DNA of 64,000 nucleotides from Gammaproteobacteria bacterium (GTDB taxonomy: Bacteria; Pseudomonadota; Gammaproteobacteria; Pseudomonadales; Azotimanducaceae), in the NCBI GenBank assembly GCA_030425195.1, contig JAUIAV010000002.1, positions 62,001 to 126,000 of the forward strand, written 5' to 3'. Shown here piece after piece: positions 9,174 through 17,379 of the stretch. The notes below the pieces were generated by a model, which was not told the DNA's origin, ran no database searches, and worked only from the letters and a program-made list of their open reading frames with translations. The first letter of the stretch is position 1, and every line of letters begins with the position of its first letter. The translations under genes and the position numbers were made by a program.

Positions 9174-10364
9174 ATGAAGCCGTATGTCACGCACCTCGAA
9201 TGTTCGCTGACCGGTGAACGCTATTCCGCCGGGGAAGTGCATGGTCTGTCCGGAGCCGGACGGCCGTTGCTCGTCCGCTACGATCTGGATGCGGTCCGCG
9301 AATCGGCAGGCTTCGATGAGATGCTGGCCCGCAGCGGCGGGTTCTGGCAGTTCGCCGAGCTGCTGCCCATGGCGGGAGACGGTCTCGATCTCGGAGAGGT
9401 GATCACCCCCATCGTCCCCCTGAGCGGCCTGCACCGGGGTGGTGAGCTCCTGATGAAGGACGAAGGCCGCCTGCCCACCGGCTCCTTCAAGGCCCGTGGA
9501 CTCGGCGTTGCCGTTGCCATGGCCCGGGAACTCGGACTCACCCACCTCGCCATGCCCACCAACGGCAACGCGGGTGCCGCGCTCGCCGCCTACTGTGCCC
9601 GGGCGGGGCTCAACGCCACCGTCTTCTGCCCGGCGGACACACCGGAGATCAACATCCGCGAAACGGCCATGCTCGGGGCGGAGGTCTTTCGCGTGGACGG
9701 GCTGATCAACGACTGCGGCCGCATCGTCGGCGAGCAGGCGGCAGAGCGCGGCTGGTTCGATCTCTCCACGCTCAAGGAGCCGTATCGGATCGAAGGCAAG
9801 AAGACCATGGGGCTGGAGCTTGCGGGCCAGCTCGATGGTGCGCTGCCGGACGCCATCTTCTATCCCACCGGGGGTGGTACCGGCCTGATCGGCATGTGGA
9901 AGGCGTTTCAGGAACTCATGGCGCTCGGCTGGTTGAAAGGCCAGCGCCGGCCCGGGGATGCGGTGCCGATGCCGAAGATGTTCGCCATTCAGGCGGACGG
10001 CTGTGCGCCGATCGTGCGCGCGTTCGAGGCGGGGGAAGAGCACGCGCCGGCATGGGAGAACGCGCACACGGTGGCCGCCGGCATCCGGGTGCCGGTGGCA
10101 GTCGGGGATTTCCTGATTCTGCGCGCCGTCCGGGCGTCCGGCGGCGCTGCGCTGGCCGTGAGCGATCGGACCATTCTGGAGGCACGACGGGAGATCGCGT
10201 CCCGTACGGGCAATCTGGTCTGCCCGGAAGGGGCCGCCACCTATGCAGGCTGGCAGCGCGCGCTGGACGAGGGCCTGGTGAATTCGGGTGATCGGGTGGT
10301 GCTCTTCAACTGCGCGACCGGGCTCAAGTATCCGCTGGAGGATTCATCGGAGCGTTGGGATTGA
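9174..10364 (+). CDS. thrC: Threonine synthase (PLP-dependent)
   Basis: A 396-residue fold-type II PLP enzyme. The N-terminus has the threonine-synthase opening (L-E-C-S-L-T-G-E-R-Y near residues 8-17). The PLP lysine lies in RLPTGSFKARG, and the cofactor phosphate-type motifs are PTNGNAGAALAAY and YPTGGGTGLIGMW. It would convert O-phosphohomoserine to threonine in the cytoplasm. It stands alone, without hom or thrB nearby, so the symbol rests on sequence pattern only; a related PLP lyase cannot be excluded. The next gene begins 7 bases downstream and may be co-transcribed. Confidence 0.85.
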   Translation: MKPYVTHLECSLTGERYSAGEVHGLSGAGRPLLVRYDLDAVRESAGFDEMLARSGGFWQFAELLPMAGDGLDLGEVITPIVPLSGLHRGGELLMKDEGRLPTGSFKARGLGVAVAMARELGLTHLAMPTNGNAGAALAAYCARAGLNATVFCPADTPEINIRETAMLGAEVFRVDGLINDCGRIVGEQAAERGWFDLSTLKEPYRIEGKKTMGLELAGQLDGALPDAIFYPTGGGTGLIGMWKAFQELMALGWLKGQRRPGDAVPMPKMFAIQADGCAPIVRAFEAGEEHAPAWENAHTVAAGIRVPVAVGDFLILRAVRASGGAALAVSDRTILEARREIASRTGNLVCPEGAATYAGWQRALDEGLVNSGDRVVLFNCATGLKYPLEDSSERWD

Positions 10365-10371
10365 AGGGTTC

Positions 10372-11097
10372 ATGACGCCGCAACCCGCCGGTCCCGGCAC
10401 TTCTCCGACGGTAGGGCCCCGCGAGTGGCTGCTCCTGCTCATCGTCTATCTTTCCATACCTCTGACCCTGCTGGCCTGCGGAGGCGATCTGGGCTGGTGG
10501 CAGGCCTGGGTGTTCTGCGGGCTCATTGTTGCAGCAGGCATCGGCGGGCGCGCCTGGGCGGAACGGCGGCATCCGGGACTGATGGCGGAGCGGGAACGGA
10601 CCCGATCCCTGAAGGCGGCAGACATCAAGTCCTGGGACAAGACACTCGCTCCGCTGATGGCGTTGAGTCATTCCTTTCCGCTGGTCATCGTGGCGGGGCT
10701 GGATCATCGTTTCGGCTGGTCGCCGGCGTTCCCGGAATGGCTCAACCTCACCGGGATCTGCCTGATTGCGGGTGGGTATGCCTTCGCTTCATGGGCGCTG
10801 GTGGAGAACCGTTTCTTCTCCAGCATGACGCGTATCCAGACCGAACGGGGCCATGTGGTCTGCGACAGCGGTCCATACCGGATCGTCCGCCATCCGGGTT
10901 ATGCAGGCAGTCTTCTGGCGCTGCCGGGCATCATCCTGGCGTTGAACTCCCTGTGGACACTCCTGCCGGCGGCGGGCGCGCTGATTGTCTCCGTGATCAG
11001 AACCGCGCTGGAAGACCGGACTCTGCAGGCAGAGCTGCCGGGGTATCGGGCGTACGCAGGCCGCGTGAGGTACCGGCTGTTTCCAGGCGTGTATTAG
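10372..11097 (+). CDS. ICMT/PEMT-type membrane methyltransferase family protein
   Basis: The 241-residue protein has about five hydrophobic helices and the C-terminal signature of isoprenylcysteine carboxyl methyltransferase-like proteins: G-P-Y-R-I-V-R-H-P-G-Y-A-G, then E-D-R-T-L, P-G-Y-R-A-Y, V-R-Y-R-L-F-P-G. In this family the RHPxYxG motif and downstream Glu bind S-adenosylmethionine. The bacterial substrate is unknown. The ATG at 10372 follows the threonine synthase stop closely. The frame is open further upstream, but only through the end of that gene. Its 3' end overlaps the convergent aminotransferase gene by 4 bases. Confidence 0.82.
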   Translation: MTPQPAGPGTSPTVGPREWLLLLIVYLSIPLTLLACGGDLGWWQAWVFCGLIVAAGIGGRAWAERRHPGLMAERERTRSLKAADIKSWDKTLAPLMALSHSFPLVIVAGLDHRFGWSPAFPEWLNLTGICLIAGGYAFASWALVENRFFSSMTRIQTERGHVVCDSGPYRIVRHPGYAGSLLALPGIILALNSLWTLLPAAGALIVSVIRTALEDRTLQAELPGYRAYAGRVRYRLFPGVY

Positions 11098-12269
11098 GGA
11101 CCACCGCCCGCAACCCGCGCCATCCGATCGAAGACCTCCTCCAGCACTTCGATCGGATGTGTGAGACTCACCCGCACGTAGGTTGCCGCACTGGGCCCGA
11201 AGCCGCGCCCGGCGATGGTGGACAGGCCGGCCTCATCGAGCAGCATGCGGGCGAACGCCTCGCCTTCGTTACAGATCCTGCCCGCGTCCACCATGATGAA
11301 CATGCCGCCGCACGGCCGGAAGTAATCCAGGTTCGGGACGGCATCCAGGCGTGCGGCCGCGTAGTCCCGGCGCCGCTGGTACTCGAGCCGCATGAGCTCC
11401 ACGTCTTCCGAGTCGTTGGCGAGCGCGTAGGCGGCGCCGTCCTGGACGAACTGACAGACGCCGAACAGGGCGGCGCTGGAGAAGCGGATCAGCCCCTCGA
11501 CCAGCGGCGGCGGTGCGGCCACCCAGCCGATGCGCCAGCCGCTCATGGCGTGGGATTTGGAGAGGCCGTCGATCACCACCAGATTGTCCTGTTCTCCGTC
11601 GTAGCGCAGTAGAGACCAGTGTGGTGCATCGAAGGTGATCAGCGAATAGACCTCGTCGGAGACCAGCCAGAGGTTCCGTTCCCGGCACCCTTCGGCCAGC
11701 GCTCTGAGCGTCGGCTCTCCAATCAGGTTGCCGCAGGGGTTGCCGGGCGTGTTCACCAGCACCGCCCGGGTGCGTTCGGTGACCGCCGCGAAAACGGCGT
11801 CCACGTCCAGCTCGAACTGTGGTGGCTCCAGCGGGATGGGGACGACGGTGGCTCCGATGGCCGCGAACATGCTGGTGTAGGCGGCATACATGGGCTCAGG
11901 CACGATCACCTCGTCTTCGGGGTCGAGGAGAATGCTGAACACCGCGTAGAGCGCGGCGGAGGCGCCGGGGAAGATGACGAACCGTTCCGGCTCGAACGGC
12001 CGCCCCGTGATGCGGGATTCCAGCTCGGCGATGGCTTCGCGGAGATTGTATTCACCGGCGGCGGGCGAGTAGTGGGTCCGCCCCCGGTTGATGGCGTCCA
12101 CCGTGTGCTCGGTGATGTAGCCCGGCGTGGGGAAATCGGGGTCGCCGACCGAGAGCAGGATGATGTCCTCACCTTTCCGCTGCCGCGCGACGGCTTCCTC
12201 GTGAATGTCCCAGACGGCACCGGCGGGTGTATCCAGCCGGCCGTTCAGACGGGAATAGTGCAGGCTCAT
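11094..12269 (-). CDS. aruH: Class I/II aminotransferase, AruH-like (arginine:pyruvate transaminase)
   Basis: A 391-residue fold-type I PLP enzyme. The Schiff-base lysine is in GLSKSHAMSGWRIGW; other family motifs are LLSVGDPDFPTP, N-T-P-G-N-P-C-G and S-D-E-V-Y. The N-terminal AVWDIHEEAVARQRKGEDII and the G-V-C-Q-F-V-Q-D-G-A-A-Y region closely recall Pseudomonas AruH. Its immediate upstream partner is an AruI-like decarboxylase, and the start ATG overlaps that gene's stop (ATGA). An ATG nine bases upstream (12278) sits directly on the GGAGG at 12279-12283. The ATG at 12269 has proper spacing from it and is chosen. Predicted role: transfer of the arginine amino group to pyruvate, giving 2-ketoarginine. 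Confidence 0.75.
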   Translation of the reverse strand: MSLHYSRLNGRLDTPAGAVWDIHEEAVARQRKGEDIILLSVGDPDFPTPGYITEHTVDAINRGRTHYSPAAGEYNLREAIAELESRITGRPFEPERFVIFPGASAALYAVFSILLDPEDEVIVPEPMYAAYTSMFAAIGATVVPIPLEPPQFELDVDAVFAAVTERTRAVLVNTPGNPCGNLIGEPTLRALAEGCRERNLWLVSDEVYSLITFDAPHWSLLRYDGEQDNLVVIDGLSKSHAMSGWRIGWVAAPPPLVEGLIRFSSAALFGVCQFVQDGAAYALANDSEDVELMRLEYQRRRDYAAARLDAVPNLDYFRPCGGMFIMVDAGRICNEGEAFARMLLDEAGLSTIAGRGFGPSAATYVRVSLTHPIEVLEEVFDRMARVAGGGP

Positions 12270-13891
12270 GCGTACCATCCTCCGCTCGGCGCGGTGAGGA
12301 ACGAATCTTCTCTCACCTCGATGAGCGTCGGCGCGTCCGCACCGAACGCCTCTTCGAGGGCGGTACGCAACGTGTCCAGATCCTCCGGTCGTCTGTAGTG
12401 CGCCCCATGGGCGGCGGCAGCGGCCGCGAAATCGGGTGCAGTGATCCGTGTGGAGTCCACGGGCACGTTCCTCGCCTTCATGCTGTTCTCGATCTCCCGG
12501 TAGCCGTGGTTGTGCCAGATGACCACGGGCACCGGCAGGTTCAGCTCTGCACCCGTCGAGAGCTCCGGCAGAGTGAACTGAATACCGCCGTCGCCGATGA
12601 TGGCGATCGCGGGATCGGTGCCGGCCAGCGCCGCGCCGAAAGCGGCCGGGAGCGCGTAGCCCAGGGTCCCGAATCCGGATACCGAATGAAAATAGGTGCC
12701 GGGGCGTTCCCGTTCGAGCTGCCAGGCCGCGTAATAGGTGGGTCGTGTGGAATCGCCGACGATGACGGCGTCCGGGGCAGTCCCGGTGAGCACATCGAGC
12801 ACGCTCTGCATCTGGGCGTGGTAGTGCGTCTCCCGGCGTACCTCGCCCCGCAGGCCGGCAGCCCGCTCATGCCCGGGCTGCCTCGATGATCGAGGCTCGA
12901 GGTGCCCGGTCAGGAGGGCGGCCGCGGATGCCACATCGCTGACCAGGCCTATCAAGGGCGCCTGTGGTGTCGTCAGCTGATCCGGATCGATGTCGATTCG
13001 GATCAGGCGCGGGTGCGGTTCCAGCGGCGCCACCATGAGCAGGTCGTAATCCGTTTCACTCATTTCCGTGCCGCAGGCGAGCAGTACGTCCGCCTCGCGC
13101 ATGGCCGCGCGAAGACAGGGCTGAGACGGACTGCCGCCGGTGGCGAGGGGGTGGGACGCGGGCACCACCCCTTTGCCGTTCACCGTGTTCAGCACGGGCG
13201 CATCGAGCGTTTCGGCCAGTGTGAGGATTTCAGCGCCTGCGCTCCGGGCACCACCACCCACGATGACCAGCGGCGCATCGGCATCATTGAGCAGCTTTGC
13301 CGCGTGCTCGACGGCAGCAGGGTCCGGTCCCGGAGGGCCGAAGACGGACGGCTGCGGAGCAGATGCGTGCATGGGTGCGTCCATCAGGTCCAGGGGGATC
13401 TCGATGTGCACGGGTCCCGGTCGCCGGGTCCGGAACAGACTGAAGGCGCCCACCACCAGGGCGGGCAGATTGTCCGGGTGAAGCAGCGTGTGCGATGCCC
13501 GGCAGAAGGAAGCGGCGGTGGCGTGCTGATCGGGCAGCTCGTGCAGCGTCCCCCGGTTCATTCCCAGCTCCGCCACGGGTGCCACGCCGCTGATGACAAG
13601 CATGGGCACGGAGTCGGCCCGAGCCTGAGCGATGGCCGTGGCGGCGTTCAGCAACCCGGGTCCGCTGATCAGAATGCAGACGCCGGGTCTGCCGGTGGTG
13701 CGCGCGTAGCCGTCGGCCATGAACGCGGCCCCCTGCTCGTGCCGGCAGGTGACGTGGCGGATCCCGGCGGCAGCGAAACCGCGGTAGAGGGCAACGGTGT
13801 GATTGCCGGGGACGCCGAAGACCTGATCGACGCCGTGGGCGGCCAGCAGCTCGAGCAGTCCTTCGCCCGTTGTGGTTGCCGGTGCCTGCAT
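12266..13891 (-). CDS. aruI: ThDP-dependent decarboxylase, AruI-like (2-ketoarginine decarboxylase)
   Basis: This 541-residue protein has the three-domain layout of acetolactate-synthase-type ThDP enzymes. The N-terminal pyrimidine-binding domain carries the catalytic Glu in CRHEQGAAFMADGYAR. The C-terminal diphosphate domain carries GDGGIQFTLPELSTGAEL. The front G-V-D-Q-V-F-G-V-P-G-N-H-T-V-A-L-Y-R-G and D-S-V-P-M-L-V-I-S-G match the AruI branch (5-guanidino-2-oxopentanoate decarboxylase) better than acetolactate synthase, and no small regulatory subunit is nearby. It overlaps the AruH-like gene and follows the M20 peptidase by 4 bases, making a three-gene unit. Substrate is inferred from context; an unrelated 2-oxoacid decarboxylase remains possible. 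Confidence 0.75.
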   Translation of the reverse strand: MQAPATTTGEGLLELLAAHGVDQVFGVPGNHTVALYRGFAAAGIRHVTCRHEQGAAFMADGYARTTGRPGVCILISGPGLLNAATAIAQARADSVPMLVISGVAPVAELGMNRGTLHELPDQHATAASFCRASHTLLHPDNLPALVVGAFSLFRTRRPGPVHIEIPLDLMDAPMHASAPQPSVFGPPGPDPAAVEHAAKLLNDADAPLVIVGGGARSAGAEILTLAETLDAPVLNTVNGKGVVPASHPLATGGSPSQPCLRAAMREADVLLACGTEMSETDYDLLMVAPLEPHPRLIRIDIDPDQLTTPQAPLIGLVSDVASAAALLTGHLEPRSSRQPGHERAAGLRGEVRRETHYHAQMQSVLDVLTGTAPDAVIVGDSTRPTYYAAWQLERERPGTYFHSVSGFGTLGYALPAAFGAALAGTDPAIAIIGDGGIQFTLPELSTGAELNLPVPVVIWHNHGYREIENSMKARNVPVDSTRITAPDFAAAAAAHGAHYRRPEDLDTLRTALEEAFGADAPTLIEVREDSFLTAPSGGWYA

Positions 13892-13895
13892 GGAC

Positions 13896-15269
13896 TCAGT
13901 AACGGGTGAACCGCTCCAGCAGATCGATCATCACCTCGGTGCCGCGCGTCATATTCTCCACCGAAATCCGTTCGTTGTTTCCGTGCACGCCGCGGCGGTC
14001 AGGACCCGGAACCACCGTGGTGCTGAATCCGTAGCTGACGATACCGAGGTCCCGGAAGAAATGGCTGTCCGTAAAACCGGTCGCAACGCCCGGCACCACC
14101 ACGGATCCGGGGAAGTGCCGGTCGTAGGTCTCCTCGATCAGCTGGAACAGGGGGTTGTCCGGCGTGCTGACGGCCGGGGTGAAGCCCATGATCTTCTCTA
14201 TGGTCACGCTCGGGTCGTTGATGATGTGGGTCAGCTCCTCGATGAACTCGTCCGGGTTCTGATCCGGCAGCAGGCGGCAGTCGAGCTCGATGATGGCTTC
14301 CGTGGGCACCACGTTGATCTTGGAAGACCCCTGCATGCCGGTGAGGGAGCAGGTGTTGCGCAGCAGCGCGTGATGGCCGGGATTGGTGAGCTGCAGGTAG
14401 TGCATGAACTCCGGGTCCTTCACCGCGCTGGCGATGTCGGCGTAGCGCGCGGCGATCTGCTCGGTCTGGTAGGGGGCCATGCCTTCGAACATGGCCTGCA
14501 CTGCCGGAATGGCGCGCGCTTCGAACCGCGTCGTCGCCAGTCGGTCACCTGCTCGGAGCGCACGGGTAACGGCTGTCTCCACCTGTGGTGTTGAGCCGTG
14601 CCCCGGATTGCCGTGGGCGATCAGACGCAGCCAGAGGGGGACCTTCTGGGTGAGTTCCACGCTGAACACCGTATCTTCGCCGATGACCGTCCCGCCGCCG
14701 CCTTCGTTGAGCAGGTAGCCCACCCCTTCGAAGATCTCCGGCCGGTTCTCCACCAGCCAGCCGGCGCCGTAGGCGCCCCCGGCTTCCTCGTCCGCGGTGG
14801 CCACGAAAATCACGTCCCGGTTCAGCCGCACGCCGCTGGCGTGCAGAGCCAGGAAAGCCTGCAGCTGAATGATCCCGAGACCTTTCATGTCCAGCGCGCC
14901 CCGGCCGTAAACGTGGCCGTCCTGGATCGCGCCGCCGAAGGGGTTCGACGACCAGTAGCGCAGATCCGCGGGAACCACGTCCATGTGATTGAGCAGTACC
15001 AGGGCGGGTTCGTCTCCACCCTCGAGGCGGGCCCAGATGTTGCCGCGGCCGGGTGCCGACTCGGCGGTCTCGTAGGCAATGCCTGCCTCGTCGAAGATGG
15101 CGGCGAAGAACTCGACCCCCCGGGTTTCGTTGCCCGGCGGATTCTGTGTATTCACCTGAATGTAGGCGGACAGACGTTCCGCCGCCAGATCGGCGAACTC
15201 GGATGCCTGAACGGCGCTCGACCAGACCAGCGTGACGGTGACCACCGTCGCAAACCAGAATCGTTTCAT
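13896..15269 (-). CDS. Secreted M20 family metallopeptidase
   Basis: A 457-residue protein with a signal peptide (MKRFWF... to a cut near VQA-SE, residue 22-23). The M20 di-zinc ligands and catalytic residues are visible: His in LNHMDVVP, Asp in GALDMKG, the Glu pair in TADEEAGG, and the C-terminal His in GVHGNNERIS. The family cleaves short peptides or acylated amino acids. A run of Gs (15275-15280) precedes the ATG at 15269; the frame is open further upstream, but those codons look like intergenic DNA. As the first gene of the unit with the AruI/AruH-like genes, it could release amino acids that they consume; this is inference. Confidence 0.92.
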   Translation of the reverse strand: MKRFWFATVVTVTLVWSSAVQASEFADLAAERLSAYIQVNTQNPPGNETRGVEFFAAIFDEAGIAYETAESAPGRGNIWARLEGGDEPALVLLNHMDVVPADLRYWSSNPFGGAIQDGHVYGRGALDMKGLGIIQLQAFLALHASGVRLNRDVIFVATADEEAGGAYGAGWLVENRPEIFEGVGYLLNEGGGGTVIGEDTVFSVELTQKVPLWLRLIAHGNPGHGSTPQVETAVTRALRAGDRLATTRFEARAIPAVQAMFEGMAPYQTEQIAARYADIASAVKDPEFMHYLQLTNPGHHALLRNTCSLTGMQGSSKINVVPTEAIIELDCRLLPDQNPDEFIEELTHIINDPSVTIEKIMGFTPAVSTPDNPLFQLIEETYDRHFPGSVVVPGVATGFTDSHFFRDLGIVSYGFSTTVVPGPDRRGVHGNNERISVENMTRGTEVMIDLLERFTRY

Positions 15270-15313
15270 GAAACCCCCCGGAAAATCTGCGGGCATTCTA
15301 ACTTGAACGGACG

Positions 15314-15844
15314 TCATCCGGCGGCCGCCTCGATGCGGCTCATGGTGAGCAGAGCCCACAGCGGTACCCCGGCTTCGGCCATGGCCTCCATACCGCCGGT
15401 CTCCCGGTCGATCACACAGATGGCGCCGATGGGATGGATGTGGTCTGCCTGCAGCATGGCCAGCGTGTCGATGAGCGCGCCGCCGCTGGAAACCACGTCC
15501 TCCACCAGCAGCACCCGTTCGCCTTCGAGATCCGCCCCCTCCGCGTACCGGCAGGTCCCGTAGGCCTTCGCCTCCTTGCGTAGAAAGGCGGTGGGCAGTC
15601 CGGCCAGCTGACCGAGCAGGGTAACGATGGGGATGCCGCCCAGCTCCAGGCCTGCGAGCACGGTGGTTTCCGTGGGAATGAGGCCACGCATGGCGGTGCA
15701 GATCCTGCGCAGCAGCGGGGGATCCGCTTCGAACCGGTACTTGTCGAAGTAGACGTCACTCGTTGCCCCCGAGCGCAACGTGAAGGTGCCGCGGATCCGG
15801 GCCACCCTGTGGATCGCCTGAGCGATGTGATCGAGCTCGTGCAT
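15314..15844 (-). CDS. pyrE: Orotate phosphoribosyltransferase (short form)
   Basis: A 176-residue type I phosphoribosyltransferase. The PRPP-binding motif VLLVEDVVSSGGALIDT and the OPRT-type lysine motif RKEAKAYG are clear; the N-terminal G-T-F-T-L-R-S-G-A-T-S-D-V-Y-F-D-K-Y is the orotate-side signature of the family. It makes OMP from orotate and PRPP in pyrimidine synthesis. It is shorter than E. coli PyrE (213 residues), like the short-form enzymes of other bacteria and archaea. The ATG at 15844 has GGGAGGAG at a good distance. The open frame extends far upstream but without similar support. Confidence 0.9.
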   Translation of the reverse strand: MHELDHIAQAIHRVARIRGTFTLRSGATSDVYFDKYRFEADPPLLRRICTAMRGLIPTETTVLAGLELGGIPIVTLLGQLAGLPTAFLRKEAKAYGTCRYAEGADLEGERVLLVEDVVSSGGALIDTLAMLQADHIHPIGAICVIDRETGGMEAMAEAGVPLWALLTMSRIEAAAG

Positions 15845-16000
15845 GTGTCTCCTCCCGCTGGCGTGATTGTCTCCGCTGATGGGCGGCTTCGCAAAATGTG
15901 ACGGAGTTCCGCTTTCCGGGAGTTGTGATGGGAGGCACAGACCCCGGCGGGCCCCGGCCGTTAACTGATGTTCCGCAGGAAGTGCAGTGAGGATGGCAGG

Positions 16001-16726
16001 ATGGATCGTTTCGAACTGAACTGGCCCGGCGCCGACGCGTCGTTCTACACCGACGGCTGGCGCTGTCGTATCGTCTGGCGAGAGAAAAGCCGGCGCCACG
16101 GCTCGGGCAGCATGGGCGGCACCATCGACAACAATCAGCAGTGCGTGAAACGGGCGGCGGAGAGCCTCGAGGGTGCGCCGTATTTTCTCAGCGCGCTCAG
16201 AGCCCGCGGTCACCAGCGCCTGGCAGCACAGATCGAGTCTGCAGCCACCGGGACAGGCGCGGCCGCACAGCCGCCGGTGCGAAGCCCCCGACGGGAAGAA
16301 CCCCGCGAGCGTCCTGCACCCAGGCGGGCGGAGCGCCGGGAACGGCAAGTCGCCGATGAACCGGCGCAGGCGGTCTGGCTGAGCGCCCTCGAAGGTGATG
16401 CGGCTTTCGAGACGGCGAGGGACAAGCGGTCGAAGACCTGGTACGAGCTGGGGTCACCGGTCGTTCCGGGGGAATCCCTGCTGCTGAAGACTCCGGCCGC
16501 TAAAGGTAAGAGCGAATGGGTTCTGAAACGGACCTGGCCGGACGATGCCGGGCGCAAGGCGGAATTCGTGGTGGCCGGCAGCTTCAAAGGCGTTGCACGT
16601 CATCTCGTCGATGCCGGAATCCAGGCGCAAGGCGTGGAGCAGATGCTGTCCGCGCTGTCCGGCGTGGAGCATCCGGAACTCGTCGAGGCGGCGAAAGCCT
16701 GGCGGGCGAAAGGCAGCACACACTAG
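16001..16726 (+). CDS. Uncharacterised 241-residue protein
   Basis: I do not recognise a family. The N-terminal 85 residues look globular (F-E-L-N-W-P-G-A-D-A-S-F-Y-T-D-G-W-R). A disordered linker rich in Ala, Pro, Arg and Glu follows (about 85-125), then a C-terminal globular part (W-Y-E-L-G-S-P-V-V-P-G-E-S-L-L-L-K-T-P) ending in short helices. No signal peptide or membrane helix is present, so it is probably cytoplasmic. The ATG at 16001 sits next to a GGATGGCAGG purine stretch; an upstream ATG at 15968 would add 11 residues. It is divergent from pyrE and followed 80 bases later by the predicted selenoprotein. Confidence 0.6.
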   Translation: MDRFELNWPGADASFYTDGWRCRIVWREKSRRHGSGSMGGTIDNNQQCVKRAAESLEGAPYFLSALRARGHQRLAAQIESAATGTGAAAQPPVRSPRREEPRERPAPRRAERRERQVADEPAQAVWLSALEGDAAFETARDKRSKTWYELGSPVVPGESLLLKTPAAKGKSEWVLKRTWPDDAGRKAEFVVAGSFKGVARHLVDAGIQAQGVEQMLSALSGVEHPELVEAAKAWRAKGSTH

Positions 16727-16806
16727 CCGGAAAAAGCCCGGTCCCGGGTGAGGTATGCTTCCCTCCAGTGGATGTTCGTCCTCGCCGGAAAAGGGAGAGC
16801 CGAGTC

Positions 16807-17280
16807 ATGGCCGATAAACTGAATCTGCTGGATGCATTCCCGACGCTGAGTCTCAACATTGCCGGGGGCGGCACGGTGACGCTTCCGGACGACATCAGCA
16901 CCCCCTATGCCATCGTTCTGTTCTATCGCGGCCACTGGTGACCCTTCTGCCGCCGCCTGTTAGTCGGCTATGAACAACGTCTCTCGCAGTTCGAAGCGCT
17001 CGGCGTGTCCATCTATGCGGGCACCGTCGACAGCGAAGAGGACACGCTCGAGGTGGCGAAGGATCTCAGCTTTCCGGTGGCCTTCGGCATGACGCGAGCC
17101 GATGGCGATACCATCGGCGCCTGGTGGGAAGAACGCAGAGACCACATCCAGCCTTCCGAGTTTCTGCTCACCGGGTCGGGCAGAGTGCTGTCCTCCTGCT
17201 ATGCCAGCTCGCCCATCGGGCGCACGGATCCCGAGGAGGCCATCAACCTGGTTGAGATTCTGGCGAAGCGCAAAGGCTGA
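16807..17280 (+). CDS. Redoxin (peroxiredoxin-like) selenoprotein, UGA read as selenocysteine
   Basis: Reading through the in-frame TGA at 16939-16941 gives one 157-residue thioredoxin-fold protein. The N-terminal part ends FYRGHW, the TGA falls at residue 45, and PFCRRLL follows. Redoxin/AhpC-TSA relatives carry RG-x-W-C-P-F-C here, so UGA replaces the first Cys of a CxxC, giving UxxC. The codons after the TGA continue the fold (Y-A-G-T-V-D-S..., F-L-L-T-G-S-G-R-V) to a normal stop at 17280. A hairpin fitting a bacterial SECIS starts a few bases after the UGA. A thiol peroxidase or thioredoxin-like reductase role is likely. A plain nonsense mutation is the alternative, but the exact replacement of the active-site Cys argues against it. 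Confidence 0.85.
16945..16974 (+). promoter_or_regulatory. Putative bacterial SECIS element
   Basis: Directly after the UGA, the mRNA can fold into a stem-loop: UUC at 16945-16947 with GAA at 16972-16974, further pairs inside, and GCCG (16952-16955) with CGGC (16965-16968). The apical loop is CCUGUUAGU, with a GU at 16959-16960, about 18 bases from the UGA. This spacing and the loop G-U agree with known SelB-binding hairpins of bacterial selenoprotein mRNAs. The fold was drawn by eye, without energy calculation. Confidence 0.6.
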
Positions 17281-17318
17281 ACGGCCGCTGTGCGGGAACG
17301 GGCCCTCGTGCTGGAACG

Positions 17319-17352
17319 GGCCTTCCCGGAAGCGCGCTTTGCCGGGAAGGCC
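17319..17352. terminator. Strong hairpin between convergent genes, likely bidirectional terminator
   Basis: A perfect 11-bp inverted repeat, GGCCTTCCCGG (17319-17329) and CCGGGAAGGCC (17342-17352), encloses a 12-base loop containing a smaller palindrome. It lies between the stop of the predicted selenoprotein (17280) and the stop of the convergent NHL-repeat gene (17380). No long T-run follows, so efficiency as an intrinsic terminator is uncertain. Confidence 0.55.
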
Positions 17353-17379
17353 GATGCATCAGGTCCTGCCGGACCGGGA

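Noticed and set aside
16939-16941. TGA read as a true nonsense codon making two gene fragments
   Set aside because: It replaces precisely the active-site Cys, the downstream frame stays intact, and a SECIS-like hairpin follows. Selenocysteine explains all three.
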